DNA of 62,201 nt from Candidatus Baldrarchaeum yapensis. Lineage in GTDB: Archaea > Asgardarchaeota > Baldrarchaeia > Baldrarchaeales > Baldrarchaeaceae. Location of the stretch: positions 1 through 62,201 of the forward strand of contig JAEOSH010000007.1 of NCBI GenBank assembly GCA_016840465.1, given 5' to 3'. Both the position numbers and the translations under genes were made by a program. The notes under the pieces were generated by a model. The model did not search any database. It was given only the letters and a program-made list of their open reading frames with translations, and was not told the origin of the DNA. Shown in pieces: positions 29,436 through 39,374 of this stretch; the stretch's first letter is position 1, and every line of letters begins with the position of its first letter.

Positions 29436-30686
29436 ATGCCTCATACGCCGAGGGAAAGAGGCCTCTGTGCAAAATGTAAGGGATCAAGAAGATTGTGCGG
29501 GAGGCCGAAATGCCCAATATTGTTCAGAGTCGAGGCAATGAAGCAGGTCGCAATAAATTTGGAAAATAAAGAAGAAATGTTCGGATCCACCCCGCCATCT
29601 ACGCTCGTTGGTGAGTGGAATTACCCGCAAATTTACGTTGGAGGTTTAATTCCGCCCGAAATTGGTGATAATGCTGCATTTTTTGATTCTCCAAGACTAT
29701 GGCTCGTCAAGGGGGTAACCCTCGACGAGATAATCAGGTTGCGGTCATCAATGGTCAACTCTCGAACTCAGGTTCACGTTAGGGATGCTGCTTTCCCGAG
29801 AAACAAGGTTTTAGAACGAATTCAGGAGATGGTCATCTCCTCGAGGCCCATCGACGTAGAGGTTCACTTTGAAAAGAGGCCAAGATTCAGATTCACGTTC
29901 GATGGTATCATAACACCCGTGGGGGTAACCGCGCACACAAGGGATCTAATACTTGCGCAGAACCCGTCAGTACCTAGAGTTGTCGATAGGATTGTGTGCG
30001 ATTACGATCTGAAAGCGTCACAAGCAATACTAAAGCTGTATTCCCATGGCATCGATGTGTATCACATACAAAGGCTACTAAGTACCGGATTACTCGGTAT
30101 AAAGAAGCAAAGGCGCATCGTTCCCACTAGATGGTCGATAACAGCAGTTGACAAAATCATCGGTGACTTCTTACTGAAGGAAGTAAAGTGCATGCCGCTC
30201 ATAAATGAAATTTTACTTTTCCATCATGAGTATCTCGGGAATCATTACGAAATCCTACTTATACCCCGTCCATACAGCTTCGAAATGATAGAGATATGGA
30301 TGCCGCGGAGTGTGTGGGTCAGCGGAAAGAATCCTTCTGTTTTTGTAAACTGGGAGCTACATGATGGAAGAGCACAGGAGATGGATGGCGGATACTATGC
30401 GGTTAGGTTACCGGTACTTGAGTATTTAAGGCGCATAAAAAGGCAGGCATGTGTGATAGCGGTAAGAGAAATAAGACCGGAATATTATGCTCCTGTCGGC
30501 AACTGGCAAATAAGAGAAAACGTGAGAGCGGCGCTTTCGAGAAATCCTGAGGTGTTTGATGACGTACGCGAGGCCATTGCGAGAATGTCATCACGTTTGA
30601 AAACATCACTCCACCTGTGGCTTCCAAAGTCGTATTTACTCAAATTGTTGGAGAAGCAAACAATATTGGACTCATTTCTCCGATGA
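29436..30686 (+). CDS. nreA: DNA repair protein NreA
   Basis: The N-terminus has an unusual zinc motif with Cys at 11, 14, 21 and 26 (CAKCKGSRRLCG, CPI), diagnostic of archaeal NreA (COG1602). Long conserved blocks follow, including STPPSTLVGEWNYPQIYVGG and STGLLGIKKQRRIVPTRWSIT. The C-terminus QTILDSFL resembles a PCNA-interacting QxxLxxFF box. Genetic work on haloarchaeal homologues links the family to DNA damage tolerance. The biochemical activity is unsettled. The ATG at 29436 has no strong Shine-Dalgarno site. Confidence 0.92.
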   Translation: MPHTPRERGLCAKCKGSRRLCGRPKCPILFRVEAMKQVAINLENKEEMFGSTPPSTLVGEWNYPQIYVGGLIPPEIGDNAAFFDSPRLWLVKGVTLDEIIRLRSSMVNSRTQVHVRDAAFPRNKVLERIQEMVISSRPIDVEVHFEKRPRFRFTFDGIITPVGVTAHTRDLILAQNPSVPRVVDRIVCDYDLKASQAILKLYSHGIDVYHIQRLLSTGLLGIKKQRRIVPTRWSITAVDKIIGDFLLKEVKCMPLINEILLFHHEYLGNHYEILLIPRPYSFEMIEIWMPRSVWVSGKNPSVFVNWELHDGRAQEMDGGYYAVRLPVLEYLRRIKRQACVIAVREIRPEYYAPVGNWQIRENVRAALSRNPEVFDDVREAIARMSSRLKTSLHLWLPKSYLLKLLEKQTILDSFLR

Positions 30687-30697
30687 GCACAATTTCT

Positions 30698-31630
30698 CTA
30701 TTGGATCTTCAGAACAACATTATCTCCGACCGATAGACCTATATGCTCCGCTATCGGCGGGCACTTGACCCTCAATATCAAGAATACCGGTTTCTCGAGG
30801 CGCCCTATGAAGTGCGTGAACGTCTCGTAATTTGATTGTCCTTTTGCAATTACGAAATCGCAACTCCTATAAACTTCGATGAACTTCCTAGACATTCTCC
30901 TAAAATCGACTCCCAAGATGTTATTTCCGGTGCTTATGATCTCGGCATACTTGTCGATACCCACGTATCTCGCATCCTCTACCGTGGCGTCATTGGAAAT
31001 CGGCGCGTCCTTTGCAGCATAATAAACTTTCAATCCCATCTCTACCAAGAATCTGACAAGTATTCTGTCAAATGCCGTCTCTCCCGCGTTATCTCCAATG
31101 TATAACACGATCCTGCTCTCCTTAATTTTCTTTAACAGCAATGACAGGTCGTTTACTGCAAAGCCACGCTCAAGAATCTCTTTGTATATTCCAGTTAACT
31201 GATTGAGATCAAATTTGTGCAGAGCACTTCCATAATCTATGACGTTCCCCGTAATTGCGGCAGCAACCGCTTTGTATAACCGTTTATAGACATCCTTCTC
31301 CGAGAACACATCCTCTTCTACCTTCGCCGCAACCGCCATCCCCATCCTATTGCTCTCTTCCTTTAACACTTTATAGGGATCCGGGTTTCCCGTCACGTCT
31401 GCAATCTCCCAGTAGAGTTCTGTCGCAATCCACGCCGGTCTATCCATAACCATCTCATCAAACCTATCATGCAATATCGCCAGCACCCTTTTTATCGCTT
31501 TGAACTTCTTTTCCTCATCTGGCGTTGAGAGATCTATCGTTTTTATCGCAACATCCAGAAGACAGAGAAAACACACGGGTTTTGTGATGCTTCTCCTTAA
31601 CTCCTCTGGTGAGACCTTCCTTTCGCCCAT
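30698..31630 (-). CDS. DUF89/ARMT1-type damage-control phosphatase
   Basis: 310 residues. The conserved core has VLYIGDNAGETAFDRILV with the metal-binding Asp/Asn, VYYAAKDAPISNDATVEDA, and FVIAKGQSNYETF. A two-Cys motif (VCFLCLLD) near the N-terminus is typical of the archaeal/short branch (COG1578). Family members dephosphorylate damaged or over-abundant sugar and cofactor phosphates. The exact substrate is unknown. ATG 31630 has GGTGAT upstream; ATG 31636 is the alternative. Either overlaps the end of the agmatinase-like gene, implying coupling. Confidence 0.85.
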   Translation of the reverse strand: MGERKVSPEELRRSITKPVCFLCLLDVAIKTIDLSTPDEEKKFKAIKRVLAILHDRFDEMVMDRPAWIATELYWEIADVTGNPDPYKVLKEESNRMGMAVAAKVEEDVFSEKDVYKRLYKAVAAAITGNVIDYGSALHKFDLNQLTGIYKEILERGFAVNDLSLLLKKIKESRIVLYIGDNAGETAFDRILVRFLVEMGLKVYYAAKDAPISNDATVEDARYVGIDKYAEIISTGNNILGVDFRRMSRKFIEVYRSCDFVIAKGQSNYETFTHFIGRLEKPVFLILRVKCPPIAEHIGLSVGDNVVLKIQ

Positions 31631-31653
31631 CAGCATCACCACAATATGGGGAT

Positions 31654-32550
31654 TTATTTGTCTGTTTGTAAAATCCTCGCAAGCATCTCGATTATGAATA
31701 TCGAGCATAGCGAACACGTTATGCCGTTACTGTCATAGGTTGGCGTCACTTCTACCAAGTCAAATCCCACAACATCTCCCCTAATACCGCGAATCAGAGT
31801 TATAAGTTCGGTGGGAGAAAGACCAGCTGGCTCGGGGTTCGATACCCCAGGAGCCCATGCGGGATCTATGACGTCGACATCTAAACTGACATACACGACG
31901 TCAGTATCCTCGAAAATTTCCGTGATTTTCCTTATAATCATCCTAATATCCTTTTTTACAACATCAGAACTAATTACGTTGAGCCCCAATTTTCTAGCGT
32001 CCCGATACTCATTAGGTACCGTAGAATACCCCCTGAACCCGATAACCGCAATATTTCTGGGATTTACGTTACATTTCTCAATAATGTTTCTGAGTACAGT
32101 CGCATATGATAGTCGGAACCCCCGCGGATACTCCTTCATGAAATCCAAATGTGCATCAAGCCAAAGTATCCCGAGTGATCCGACATTTTTAGAAATACCT
32201 CTAATTATCGGGAAAGAGATGCTGTGGTCCCCGCCCATTGCCACAAACGGCACTCCCTCGGAGGAGATTCTCATGAAAGCATCCTCTATGAGCGAAAGAC
32301 ATCTGTTAATGCTAAAGAAAAATGCAAACTTCAAATTTCCCGCATCTCCAATACTTCCCTCGCAAACGTCGATATCAAGATCCGGGATCCACCCGCTATA
32401 AATCAAAGATGCACGTCTTATAGCATCTGGTGCCTTTTTTGACCCCTTACGGGAAAAGCACAGCCTATCGAACGGTACTCCAATAATAATCGCTTGTAAC
32501 CCTCTTATTTCGTCCAACCTGACACGTGGAAAGTTTAGGAAGGTTACCAT
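31654..32550 (-). CDS. Agmatinase/arginase-family ureohydrolase
   Basis: 298 residues with the full Mn2+ set: GGDHSISFP, DAHLDF and SLDVDVIDP, plus PGVSNPEPAGLSP and the closing EVTPTYD. The family hydrolyses guanidino groups (agmatine, arginine, guanidinobutyrate); the preference cannot be read reliably. In archaea agmatinase normally feeds polyamine synthesis. The ATG overlaps the beta-CASP stop as TAATG, so it is coupled to that gene. The third gene, DUF89, follows with a further overlap. Confidence 0.9.
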   Translation of the reverse strand: MVTFLNFPRVRLDEIRGLQAIIIGVPFDRLCFSRKGSKKAPDAIRRASLIYSGWIPDLDIDVCEGSIGDAGNLKFAFFFSINRCLSLIEDAFMRISSEGVPFVAMGGDHSISFPIIRGISKNVGSLGILWLDAHLDFMKEYPRGFRLSYATVLRNIIEKCNVNPRNIAVIGFRGYSTVPNEYRDARKLGLNVISSDVVKKDIRMIIRKITEIFEDTDVVYVSLDVDVIDPAWAPGVSNPEPAGLSPTELITLIRGIRGDVVGFDLVEVTPTYDSNGITCSLCSIFIIEMLARILQTDK

Positions 32551-33827
32551 TACGGACACACGTGGAACTTGTCTCCAGGCGCAGGACAGTATGCCTCGAT
32601 GCCATAAATCTCCCTTAACTCGTTAGCCAACCCAATGGTCGACTCCTCATCACCATGAACCGTGAAAACAGTTGCACCATTGCATACTTTAGTTAACATG
32701 GAAAGTAGTTCGGTCCGGCCCGAGTGAGATGACAATTCAAAGTATCTTATTTCCGCCTTTACCTCCTTTTCCTTTCCACCAATTCTTATCTTCTTCGTCT
32801 CCAGGATTTCCCTGCCTGGCGTCCCCTTAACCTGATATGAAACGTAGAATAGCGCACTAGTCGGGTCGTTGTATATGTACTTTAAGTACCAGTCAGCAGA
32901 TCCTCCAACCAACATGCCTGCCGGTGAAACTATGACGCTGGGGCTTGAAATTACCTTATACCGCTCGTTTGCATCCTGTATCCATTTCACGCTTTTAAGG
33001 GCCTCGACCAGAAGATTGTAATCCTTCACAGCCTCCGGATGTTGTAGTAGTATTCTACTCGCGTGTCTTGCCATCCCGTCAAGAACAACTCTTCCATCGA
33101 ACCCGTATTTTCTGAAAATACACAGAACCTCCTGTGACCTGCCAACCGAAAATGCGGGTATCAGCACCACGCCGCCTCTTTCCAAAACTTCTTTAGTGGC
33201 CTCTATAAGCTTTCTCTCCTCCCTCTTCCGTGGCGGATGATCTCTAAGCGCGTATGTGCTCTCAGTTATTATTACATCGACGTGTCCGATCTCCGTATCC
33301 GCAGGCCTTAGCAGTTGGGTCTCCCTGGTGTTTATATCCCCGGTGTACCAGATTCTCACCCCATCAATATCGAGTAATATCGATGCGCTACCCGGTATGT
33401 GCCCGGCGTCGAGCAATTTTACTCTTATCCTATCATTAATGTTGTACCACGTGTTCGGATTCAGGAGAATGGCATTGTTGCGCATCAGCTTGACTTCTCT
33501 CTTACTGAACGGCAGCGGTTCTCTTGCGACATTGAACATGTCATAGATTAGGAGTTCCGTAAGGTCGAGGGTTGCAGGGGTCATTATCACGGGTACTTCT
33601 GAAAAGTTAAACAGCAGTGGTATTGCCCCACTATGGTCAATGTGGGCGTGAGTTAGTATTACTGCATCCAGATGCACGACGTCGCATGGTAGTGGCCATT
33701 CTATCTTTTTAGAGGGTGTGGCACCATAATCCAGCAAAATTCTTCCTTCTTCACACTCGACAAGTATTGCAGAGCATCCTACTTTTCTCGCGCCACCAAG
33801 AAACCTTAACGTGACCTCTTTCTTCAT
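32550..33827 (-). CDS. Beta-CASP ribonuclease (archaeal CPSF-like, without KH domains)
   Basis: 426 residues. The metallo-beta-lactamase motif THAHIDHSGAIP lies near 67, followed by GHIPGSASILL and YTGDINTRETQLL. The beta-CASP insert follows, with ITESTYALRDHP, PAFSVGRSQE, a late SSHSGRTELL and VHGDEES. It lacks the N-terminal KH domains of aCPSF1, so it fits the aCPSF2/aRNase J-related group that processes or degrades RNA. ATG 33827 has GGAGAG upstream and is preferred to the ORF start at 33914. It is first of a three-gene overlapping operon with the agmatinase-like and DUF89 genes. Confidence 0.88.
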   Translation of the reverse strand: MKKEVTLRFLGGARKVGCSAILVECEEGRILLDYGATPSKKIEWPLPCDVVHLDAVILTHAHIDHSGAIPLLFNFSEVPVIMTPATLDLTELLIYDMFNVAREPLPFSKREVKLMRNNAILLNPNTWYNINDRIRVKLLDAGHIPGSASILLDIDGVRIWYTGDINTRETQLLRPADTEIGHVDVIITESTYALRDHPPRKREERKLIEATKEVLERGGVVLIPAFSVGRSQEVLCIFRKYGFDGRVVLDGMARHASRILLQHPEAVKDYNLLVEALKSVKWIQDANERYKVISSPSVIVSPAGMLVGGSADWYLKYIYNDPTSALFYVSYQVKGTPGREILETKKIRIGGKEKEVKAEIRYFELSSHSGRTELLSMLTKVCNGATVFTVHGDEESTIGLANELREIYGIEAYCPAPGDKFHVCP

Positions 33828-33961
33828 TTTTCTCTCCACTATGGGTTTTCGCTCTTTGTTGAAAGGAGAGACTATGAATTTAAAGCTTATGATAGCAAGA
33901 ACACCGGACGGCAAAATAATCAGATCAGCGTGCTCGGAATGGACTAGGGTGTGAGAAAAAG

Positions 33962-36900
33962 TTACCAGAATATAGAGGGAAGGTATTCCCAGTATTCATC
34001 GAGTGCCAGCACCTGCATTTTTCCAAAACCTCCAAGTTCCCTGTACTCCCTGATAGCTCTCACTATCGCCGCCGCGAGTTCGAGATTCGTAACGACTGGA
34101 ATGTTGAACTCAACGGCCTTTCTCCTTATGAGATACTCATCCTCCAGCATTGCGGAGTACTTTTCCAGCGTTATACTGGAGGGTATATTTATTACTAGAG
34201 AGATCTTCCGATCTACAATGTAATCCCATATATTGGGCTTCCGTTCCGGCTCACTTATCTTGTATAGCACGTGTGCGTTTATCCCATGCTCCCTTAATGC
34301 CTCAGCGGTATGCTCTGTTGCGTAGATCTTAAATCCTAAACTCTCCAACTCCTTCGCTATCGGGATTATCGCCTTCTTAAGTTCCGGTCCACCGACCGAT
34401 ATTAATACCGACCCGCCGTCTACCGGAACCTTAAAACCAGCCGCAAACAGCGCCTTTATCAGCGCCTCGGAAAAGTGGAACCCGAAGCAAGCGACTTCCC
34501 CGGTGCTCACCATTTCAACTCCCACTACGGGGTCCGCGCCATCCAGTCTCATGAATGAGAACTGCGGCACCTTCACGCCCACATAAGGTAGGTTCTCAAA
34601 GTTATTCGGAATATTGAGTTCTCTGAGTTTCTTGCCAAGAATGACTGCGGTGGCAACCTCCATCAGGTTAACTCCTATTGTTTTACTTACGAACGGCATG
34701 CTCCTAGACGCCCTCAGATTGCATTCTATTACGTACACGGTGCCGTTCTTGACCAAGTACTGTATGTTGAAGGGTCCTCGAATGCGTAAGGCTCTTGCAA
34801 TCTTCCACGTGTACTCCCTTATCTTGTCGAGTATCTCGGATGAAATCGTCTGCGGCGGAATACTCATAGTTGCATCTCCGCTATGCACACCGGCATTTTC
34901 CACATGCTCTATTATCGCACCTATGAACACATCCTCCCCATCAGATACCGCGTCGACCTCGACCTCGCGTGCACCCATTATGAACTTGCTAATAACAACC
35001 GGATGCTCCTCCGAAACCTTTGCGGCCTCCATAAGATACTTCCTTAATTGCGTCGGCGTATAAGCGACGTTCATCGCGGATCCGGATAATACGTAACTGG
35101 GCCGCACGAGCACCGGATACCCTATCTTCCTAGCGAACTCCTCCGCATCCTCTATACTTGTGAACTCACTCCATGGAGGTTGTGGAATTCCCAACTCATC
35201 TAGCAGTTTGCTGAACTTTGCCCTATCCTCGGCCCTATCTATGCTCTCCGCCGATGTGCCTAAGATGTTAACACCAGCCCTCGCTAACTTTAACGCTAAG
35301 TTGTTCGGAATCTGTCCTCCCACCGATAAGATTACGCCGAGAGGCCCCTCCTTCTCCACGATGTCAAGCACCCTTTCAACGGTCAGTTCCTCGAAATAAA
35401 GTTTGTCGGTGATGTCATAGTCGGTTGAAACAGTTTCGGGGTTGTAATTTATTATGATGACCTCGTCTATGCCGTTCCTCTTGAGCGCCCACACCGTGTT
35501 AACCGAACACCAGTCGAATTCAACAGATGACCCTATTCGGTAAGTTCCGGAACCGAGCACTATGACCTTTTTCTTTTCGTTCGAAAAGGATATGTCGTCC
35601 TCCTCTCCACCATACGTTACATATAAATAATTTGTCTTTGCGGGCCACTCTGCGGCGAGAGTGTCTATCTGCTTAACAACGGGAACTACACCGAGCTCCT
35701 TTCTTAACCTCCTAACCTCCTCCTCTTTCATTCCCCAGCATCGTGCAATCTGCGCATCACTGAATCCCAGGCGTTTAGCCTCCTTTAACAACCTTTTGAG
35801 GAACTTTTTATCTTTAAATTTCTCCCTAGGAATTGCCCTGAGCCTTCTCTCCATGTCAACTATATTCTTTATCCTGTAAAGGAACCACTTGTCTATGCCA
35901 GTCAATTTGTAAATTTCGTCAATCGAGAGCCCCATTTTGATTGCCTTAACTATCTTAAAGAGACGCTCGTCCGTCGGGTTCTTTAAAACATCAATTACCT
36001 TCTCAAGTGGCTCGGGCTCGTCATCATCGGGGTTGCATACGAGGCCTACCTTTCCTATGTCCAGCATTCTGACAGCTTTCTGAATAGCCTCTTCGAAACA
36101 CCTGCCTATCGCCATTACCTCTCCTACGCTCTTCATCTGGGTCCCTATCCGCCTGCTAACTCTACGGAACTTTCTGAAGTCCCATCTCGGTATCTTCACA
36201 ACAACGTAATCAAGGGCAGGCTCAAAGCACGCCGTGGTGATTCCCGTCACTTTGTTCAACAGTTCCGGAAGCGTGTACCCTATCGCGAGTTTTGCAGCAA
36301 TATATGCGAGGGGATATCCCGTCGCTTTCGAGGCAAGGGCTGAACTTCGTGAGAGGCGCGGATTAAGTTCTATTGCTCGATAATCCTCCGAACTTGGACT
36401 GAGAGCAAACTGTATGTTGCATTCGCCGACTATTTTTAATTCACGAACAATCCTTATACTTGCCGCGCGTAAGAGATGATATTCCGTATTTGTGAGAGTC
36501 TGCGAGGGTGCTATGACTATACTTTCCCCGGTATGTATTCCCATGGGATCAAAATTCTCCATATTGCATACGGTTATGCAGTTGTCCTCATAATCCCTAA
36601 CAACCTCGTACTCTATCTCCTTCCACCTGTCTAAATACTCCTCCACTAGTATCTGTCCGATCATGCTTTGGGCAAGTCCTCTTCTGGCTATCTCTATGAG
36701 TTCCTCCCTATTGCGGGCAACACCCGATCCCTTACCACCGAGAGCATAGGCCACACGAACTATAACAGGATACCCTATCTCTTCCGCAATCTCAACGGCT
36801 TCCTCGACGGAAAATGCCGATCTGCTTTTCGGTATCGGAACATTGGCTCTCATCATCGCCTGCCTGAAAAGTTCCCTGTCTTCCGCTATTTTTATTGATT

Positions 36901-37261
36901 CTATCGAGGTTCCCAGAACCTCAACACCGTACTTCTCAAAGACTCCCCTCTCTGCGAGTTCTACTCCACAGTTAAGGGCCGTCTGTCCTCCAAACCCGAG
37001 TAGTATTCCATCGGGTCTTTCTTTCTTTATGACCTCTTCCACGAACTCCGGACTCACGGGCAAAAGATAAACCTTATCGGCGAGCCTAGGATCCGTCTGG
37101 ATCGTTGCAACGTTCGGGTTCACGAGTATGGTCTTTATACCCTCCTCCTTAAGGGCCTTCAACGCTTGGCTTCCCGAGTAGTCGAACTCCCCTGCCTCTC
37201 CAATTTTTATTGCGCCGCTTCCCAGTATTATTACCTTCTTTATCCACTCAAACCTAGGCAT
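33962..37261 (-). CDS. carB: Carbamoyl-phosphate synthase large subunit
   Basis: 1099 residues, full length and a single chain. It makes carbamoyl phosphate from bicarbonate, glutamine-derived ammonia and two ATP for arginine and pyrimidines. The first half has LGSGAIKIGEAGEFDYSGSQ, an ATP-grasp with GGKGSGVARN and ELNPRLSRSSALASKATGYP. A helical oligomerisation domain (~410-545) includes GIDKWFLYRI. The second half repeats the pattern (LGSGTYRIGSSVEFDWC, ECNLRASRSMPFVSK). The C-terminal MGS-like allosteric domain starts near 960. It overlaps the end of carA by eight bases. Confidence 0.97.
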   Translation of the reverse strand: MPRFEWIKKVIILGSGAIKIGEAGEFDYSGSQALKALKEEGIKTILVNPNVATIQTDPRLADKVYLLPVSPEFVEEVIKKERPDGILLGFGGQTALNCGVELAERGVFEKYGVEVLGTSIESIKIAEDRELFRQAMMRANVPIPKSRSAFSVEEAVEIAEEIGYPVIVRVAYALGGKGSGVARNREELIEIARRGLAQSMIGQILVEEYLDRWKEIEYEVVRDYEDNCITVCNMENFDPMGIHTGESIVIAPSQTLTNTEYHLLRAASIRIVRELKIVGECNIQFALSPSSEDYRAIELNPRLSRSSALASKATGYPLAYIAAKLAIGYTLPELLNKVTGITTACFEPALDYVVVKIPRWDFRKFRRVSRRIGTQMKSVGEVMAIGRCFEEAIQKAVRMLDIGKVGLVCNPDDDEPEPLEKVIDVLKNPTDERLFKIVKAIKMGLSIDEIYKLTGIDKWFLYRIKNIVDMERRLRAIPREKFKDKKFLKRLLKEAKRLGFSDAQIARCWGMKEEEVRRLRKELGVVPVVKQIDTLAAEWPAKTNYLYVTYGGEEDDISFSNEKKKVIVLGSGTYRIGSSVEFDWCSVNTVWALKRNGIDEVIIINYNPETVSTDYDITDKLYFEELTVERVLDIVEKEGPLGVILSVGGQIPNNLALKLARAGVNILGTSAESIDRAEDRAKFSKLLDELGIPQPPWSEFTSIEDAEEFARKIGYPVLVRPSYVLSGSAMNVAYTPTQLRKYLMEAAKVSEEHPVVISKFIMGAREVEVDAVSDGEDVFIGAIIEHVENAGVHSGDATMSIPPQTISSEILDKIREYTWKIARALRIRGPFNIQYLVKNGTVYVIECNLRASRSMPFVSKTIGVNLMEVATAVILGKKLRELNIPNNFENLPYVGVKVPQFSFMRLDGADPVVGVEMVSTGEVACFGFHFSEALIKALFAAGFKVPVDGGSVLISVGGPELKKAIIPIAKELESLGFKIYATEHTAEALREHGINAHVLYKISEPERKPNIWDYIVDRKISLVINIPSSITLEKYSAMLEDEYLIRRKAVEFNIPVVTNLELAAAIVRAIREYRELGGFGKMQVLALDEYWEYLPSIFW

Positions 37262-38501
37262 GTCTCCTCACCATTCTCAAGAACTCGTCGAAGAGGTGGC
37301 TCGTATCAACCGGACCCGGCGACGCCTCAGGATGAAACTGTACTGAGAATGCAGGCATCTTCTTATGCCGAATGCCCTCAATCGTCTTGTCGTTCACGTT
37401 TATAAACCACAACTCTAGATCTGTGCCCTTAAGGGAGTCCATGCTGACGGCGTAGCCGTGATTCTGTGAGGTGATAAAGCATCTTCCGCTTTGAATTTCC
37501 ATACATGGCTGATTTTGGGATCTATGGCCATATTTGAGTTTATAGGTATCAGCACCCATCGATAAGGCGAGTATCTGGTTTCCCAAACATATTCCGAAGA
37601 AAGGAATTCCCCCCTCTACGATCTCTCTCACAGCGTCTACCGTCTCCCTCACCATCTTCGGATCTCCCGGACCATTGCTTGCAAGTACACCGTCAGGCTT
37701 GAACTCCAATATTTCATCGGCGGGCATGTCGTATGGGGTTCTTATAACCTCCGCTCCCCGTGCAAGAAGACTTCTAATAATATTTAGTTTAACACCGCAA
37801 TCTATCACCACTATCCGATACTTTGGCCTCGGAACGGTGTGAATCACGGGTTCCTTGGGACTCACATATTTTACCAGATTCTCAGTGTTCGGATCCTCCA
37901 TTTTTCTCAGTTTCTCAAACAATTTCTCGAAAGGAATGTCATCATCCGAGTCGAAAAATGCAATCATCCCCTTCATTACGCCGTATTCCCGAAGCCTCCT
38001 CACAAGCGCCCTCGTATCTATACCTTCTATCCCTGGTATCCCCTCTTCCAGTAGCCAGTCGTGTAGTGACCGACTCGATGACCAATGACTTGGTTGCTTG
38101 CATAATTCGTTAACTACTAAGCCGCGTACCTTTATTCCCATGGACTCAAAATACCGCGGAAGTCCGTACTCATCCTTCACGGAATATGACGGAACTCCAT
38201 AATTTCCAATGTGAGGATATGTTAAGACGAGTATCTGCCCGTAATATGAAGGATCCGTTAATGTTTCGGGATACCCTACCATTCCAGTATTAAAGACGAC
38301 CTCTCCATATGTGTCGGTGGGGGAGCCGAAGGCCTTGCCTATAAAAAAGCTTCCGTTCTCTAATAGTAGTACGGCGACCTTCTCCGTATCATCCTCGTAA
38401 TAGCCCAGAGGAATGTCACCAGCCGTCAGGGCGAAACCCTCAGAGACATAGGAAGGTACTTTTTTAAGGTTTTTGGTATCTTTCGGATCATAATGGCACA
38501 A
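37254..38501 (-). CDS. carA: Carbamoyl-phosphate synthase small (glutaminase) subunit
   Basis: It hydrolyses glutamine and passes ammonia to CarB. The N-terminal CarA domain (VVFNTGMVGYPETLTDPSY) and a class I glutamine amidotransferase domain are present. In the latter, FGICLGNQILAL carries the nucleophilic Cys and VQFHPEASPGP the His/Glu. The TTG start at 38501 leaves about 42 residues ahead of the usual beginning (KVAVLLLENGSFFIG). No good internal start is visible, and the TATA-like CCTTAAAAAAG at 38460-38470 would lie inside the gene. The start is therefore unsure. carA and carB are coupled by an 8-base overlap. Confidence 0.93.
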   Translation of the reverse strand: MCHYDPKDTKNLKKVPSYVSEGFALTAGDIPLGYYEDDTEKVAVLLLENGSFFIGKAFGSPTDTYGEVVFNTGMVGYPETLTDPSYYGQILVLTYPHIGNYGVPSYSVKDEYGLPRYFESMGIKVRGLVVNELCKQPSHWSSSRSLHDWLLEEGIPGIEGIDTRALVRRLREYGVMKGMIAFFDSDDDIPFEKLFEKLRKMEDPNTENLVKYVSPKEPVIHTVPRPKYRIVVIDCGVKLNIIRSLLARGAEVIRTPYDMPADEILEFKPDGVLASNGPGDPKMVRETVDAVREIVEGGIPFFGICLGNQILALSMGADTYKLKYGHRSQNQPCMEIQSGRCFITSQNHGYAVSMDSLKGTDLELWFINVNDKTIEGIRHKKMPAFSVQFHPEASPGPVDTSHLFDEFLRMVRRHA

Positions 38502-38951
38502 CTAAGTTACATATGTATCATTGGAGGGAATGAAGACGGTATTTGTGACCGAGGCAAGCAATTTAGCACGTACCATGTATAACATAGAGGCAATGTTCAC
38601 GTTCCTCTTAAACTCGATAACTTACCTAAAATCGGAATCGAATATTCACAGTATCCATTTTCTTGATACAGATTGTTATTCTGCAAATGAGAGCGTATCC
38701 GCGTATCATATGGCGATGGACTTTAAATCGGGAAAAACATTCCTATTGGAGTTTATTATCGTGAGAACATATGCCCCGCTTTGGTTAGAGGCACGACTCT
38801 TTAAACGATCTTTTGGGGAAATAGTCACGGTAGTATGCGGAGCGTTTTATAGAAAATTCCAAGCAATATCGTTACCATTCGTGTGTATGAATCCCCATTT
38901 GGAATCCTTTAAGCGAAATTTATTTTTTGGTGATTTCCTTAATATAATCTG
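38502..38951. other. Region between carA and the Lrp gene; weak ORF only
   Basis: A plus-strand open frame (38521-38958, 145 codons) runs nearly the full length. Its translation has scattered Phe, Tyr, Cys and Met, no domain and no clear start: GGAGGGA sits directly against ATG 38530. I think it is non-coding or a decayed gene. TATA-like sequence (TTTATTTTTT at 38918-38929) lies before the Lrp gene. The region probably carries the promoters of carAB and lrp. Confidence 0.4.
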
Positions 38952-39374
38952 GTGTTGAAATTGCTCGATGAACTGGACAAGCGGATTATCGAAATATTAA
39001 AAGAGGATGCTAGGACGCCTTTCACCACCATAGCTAGCAAGTTAGGTATCTCTGAAGCAGCGGTAAGGAAGAGAGTCCGAAGGCTTGTCGACTCCGGTGT
39101 CATAAAGAAATTCACTATAGAAACGTCTATGGAGGGTGGCGCGCAGGCTATTGTAATGTTATCCGTCAATACAAAAATTCCGTGCCCCGAAATATCGAGG
39201 GAAGTGAGAAAAATAGAAGGAGTACGTGCAGTTTATGAGGTATCAGGCGAATACGATATTGTGGTGTTTCTGAACGGTCCGGATAATGATGCGCTCAACC
39301 GTATGATCGATGAGATAAGAAAAATAAATGGCGTTCTTAAGACGACAACAATGGTAATATTGAAGGCGTGGTGA
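38952..39374 (+). CDS. Lrp/AsnC-family transcriptional regulator
   Basis: 140 residues. The N-terminal helix-turn-helix is LDKRIIEILKEDARTPF through ISEAAVRKRVRRLVDSGVI, followed by a RAM ligand domain with AIVMLSVNTK, VYEVSGEYDIVVFL and VLKTTTMVILK. Such proteins sense amino acids or small molecules and bind DNA as multimers. It starts at GTG 38952. It overlaps the methionine aminopeptidase gene by seven bases. Divergent carAB is a possible target; this is only context. Confidence 0.9.
   Translation: MLKLLDELDKRIIEILKEDARTPFTTIASKLGISEAAVRKRVRRLVDSGVIKKFTIETSMEGGAQAIVMLSVNTKIPCPEISREVRKIEGVRAVYEVSGEYDIVVFLNGPDNDALNRMIDEIRKINGVLKTTTMVILKAW

Noticed and set aside
33962-37261. Helical insert of CarB as an unusual HTH domain
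   Set aside because: It matches the normal oligomerisation domain of carbamoyl-phosphate synthase in place and length.
38521-38958. 145-codon open frame between carA and the Lrp gene
   Set aside because: Unusual composition, no usable ribosome site and no recognisable domain. It is reported only as region content.
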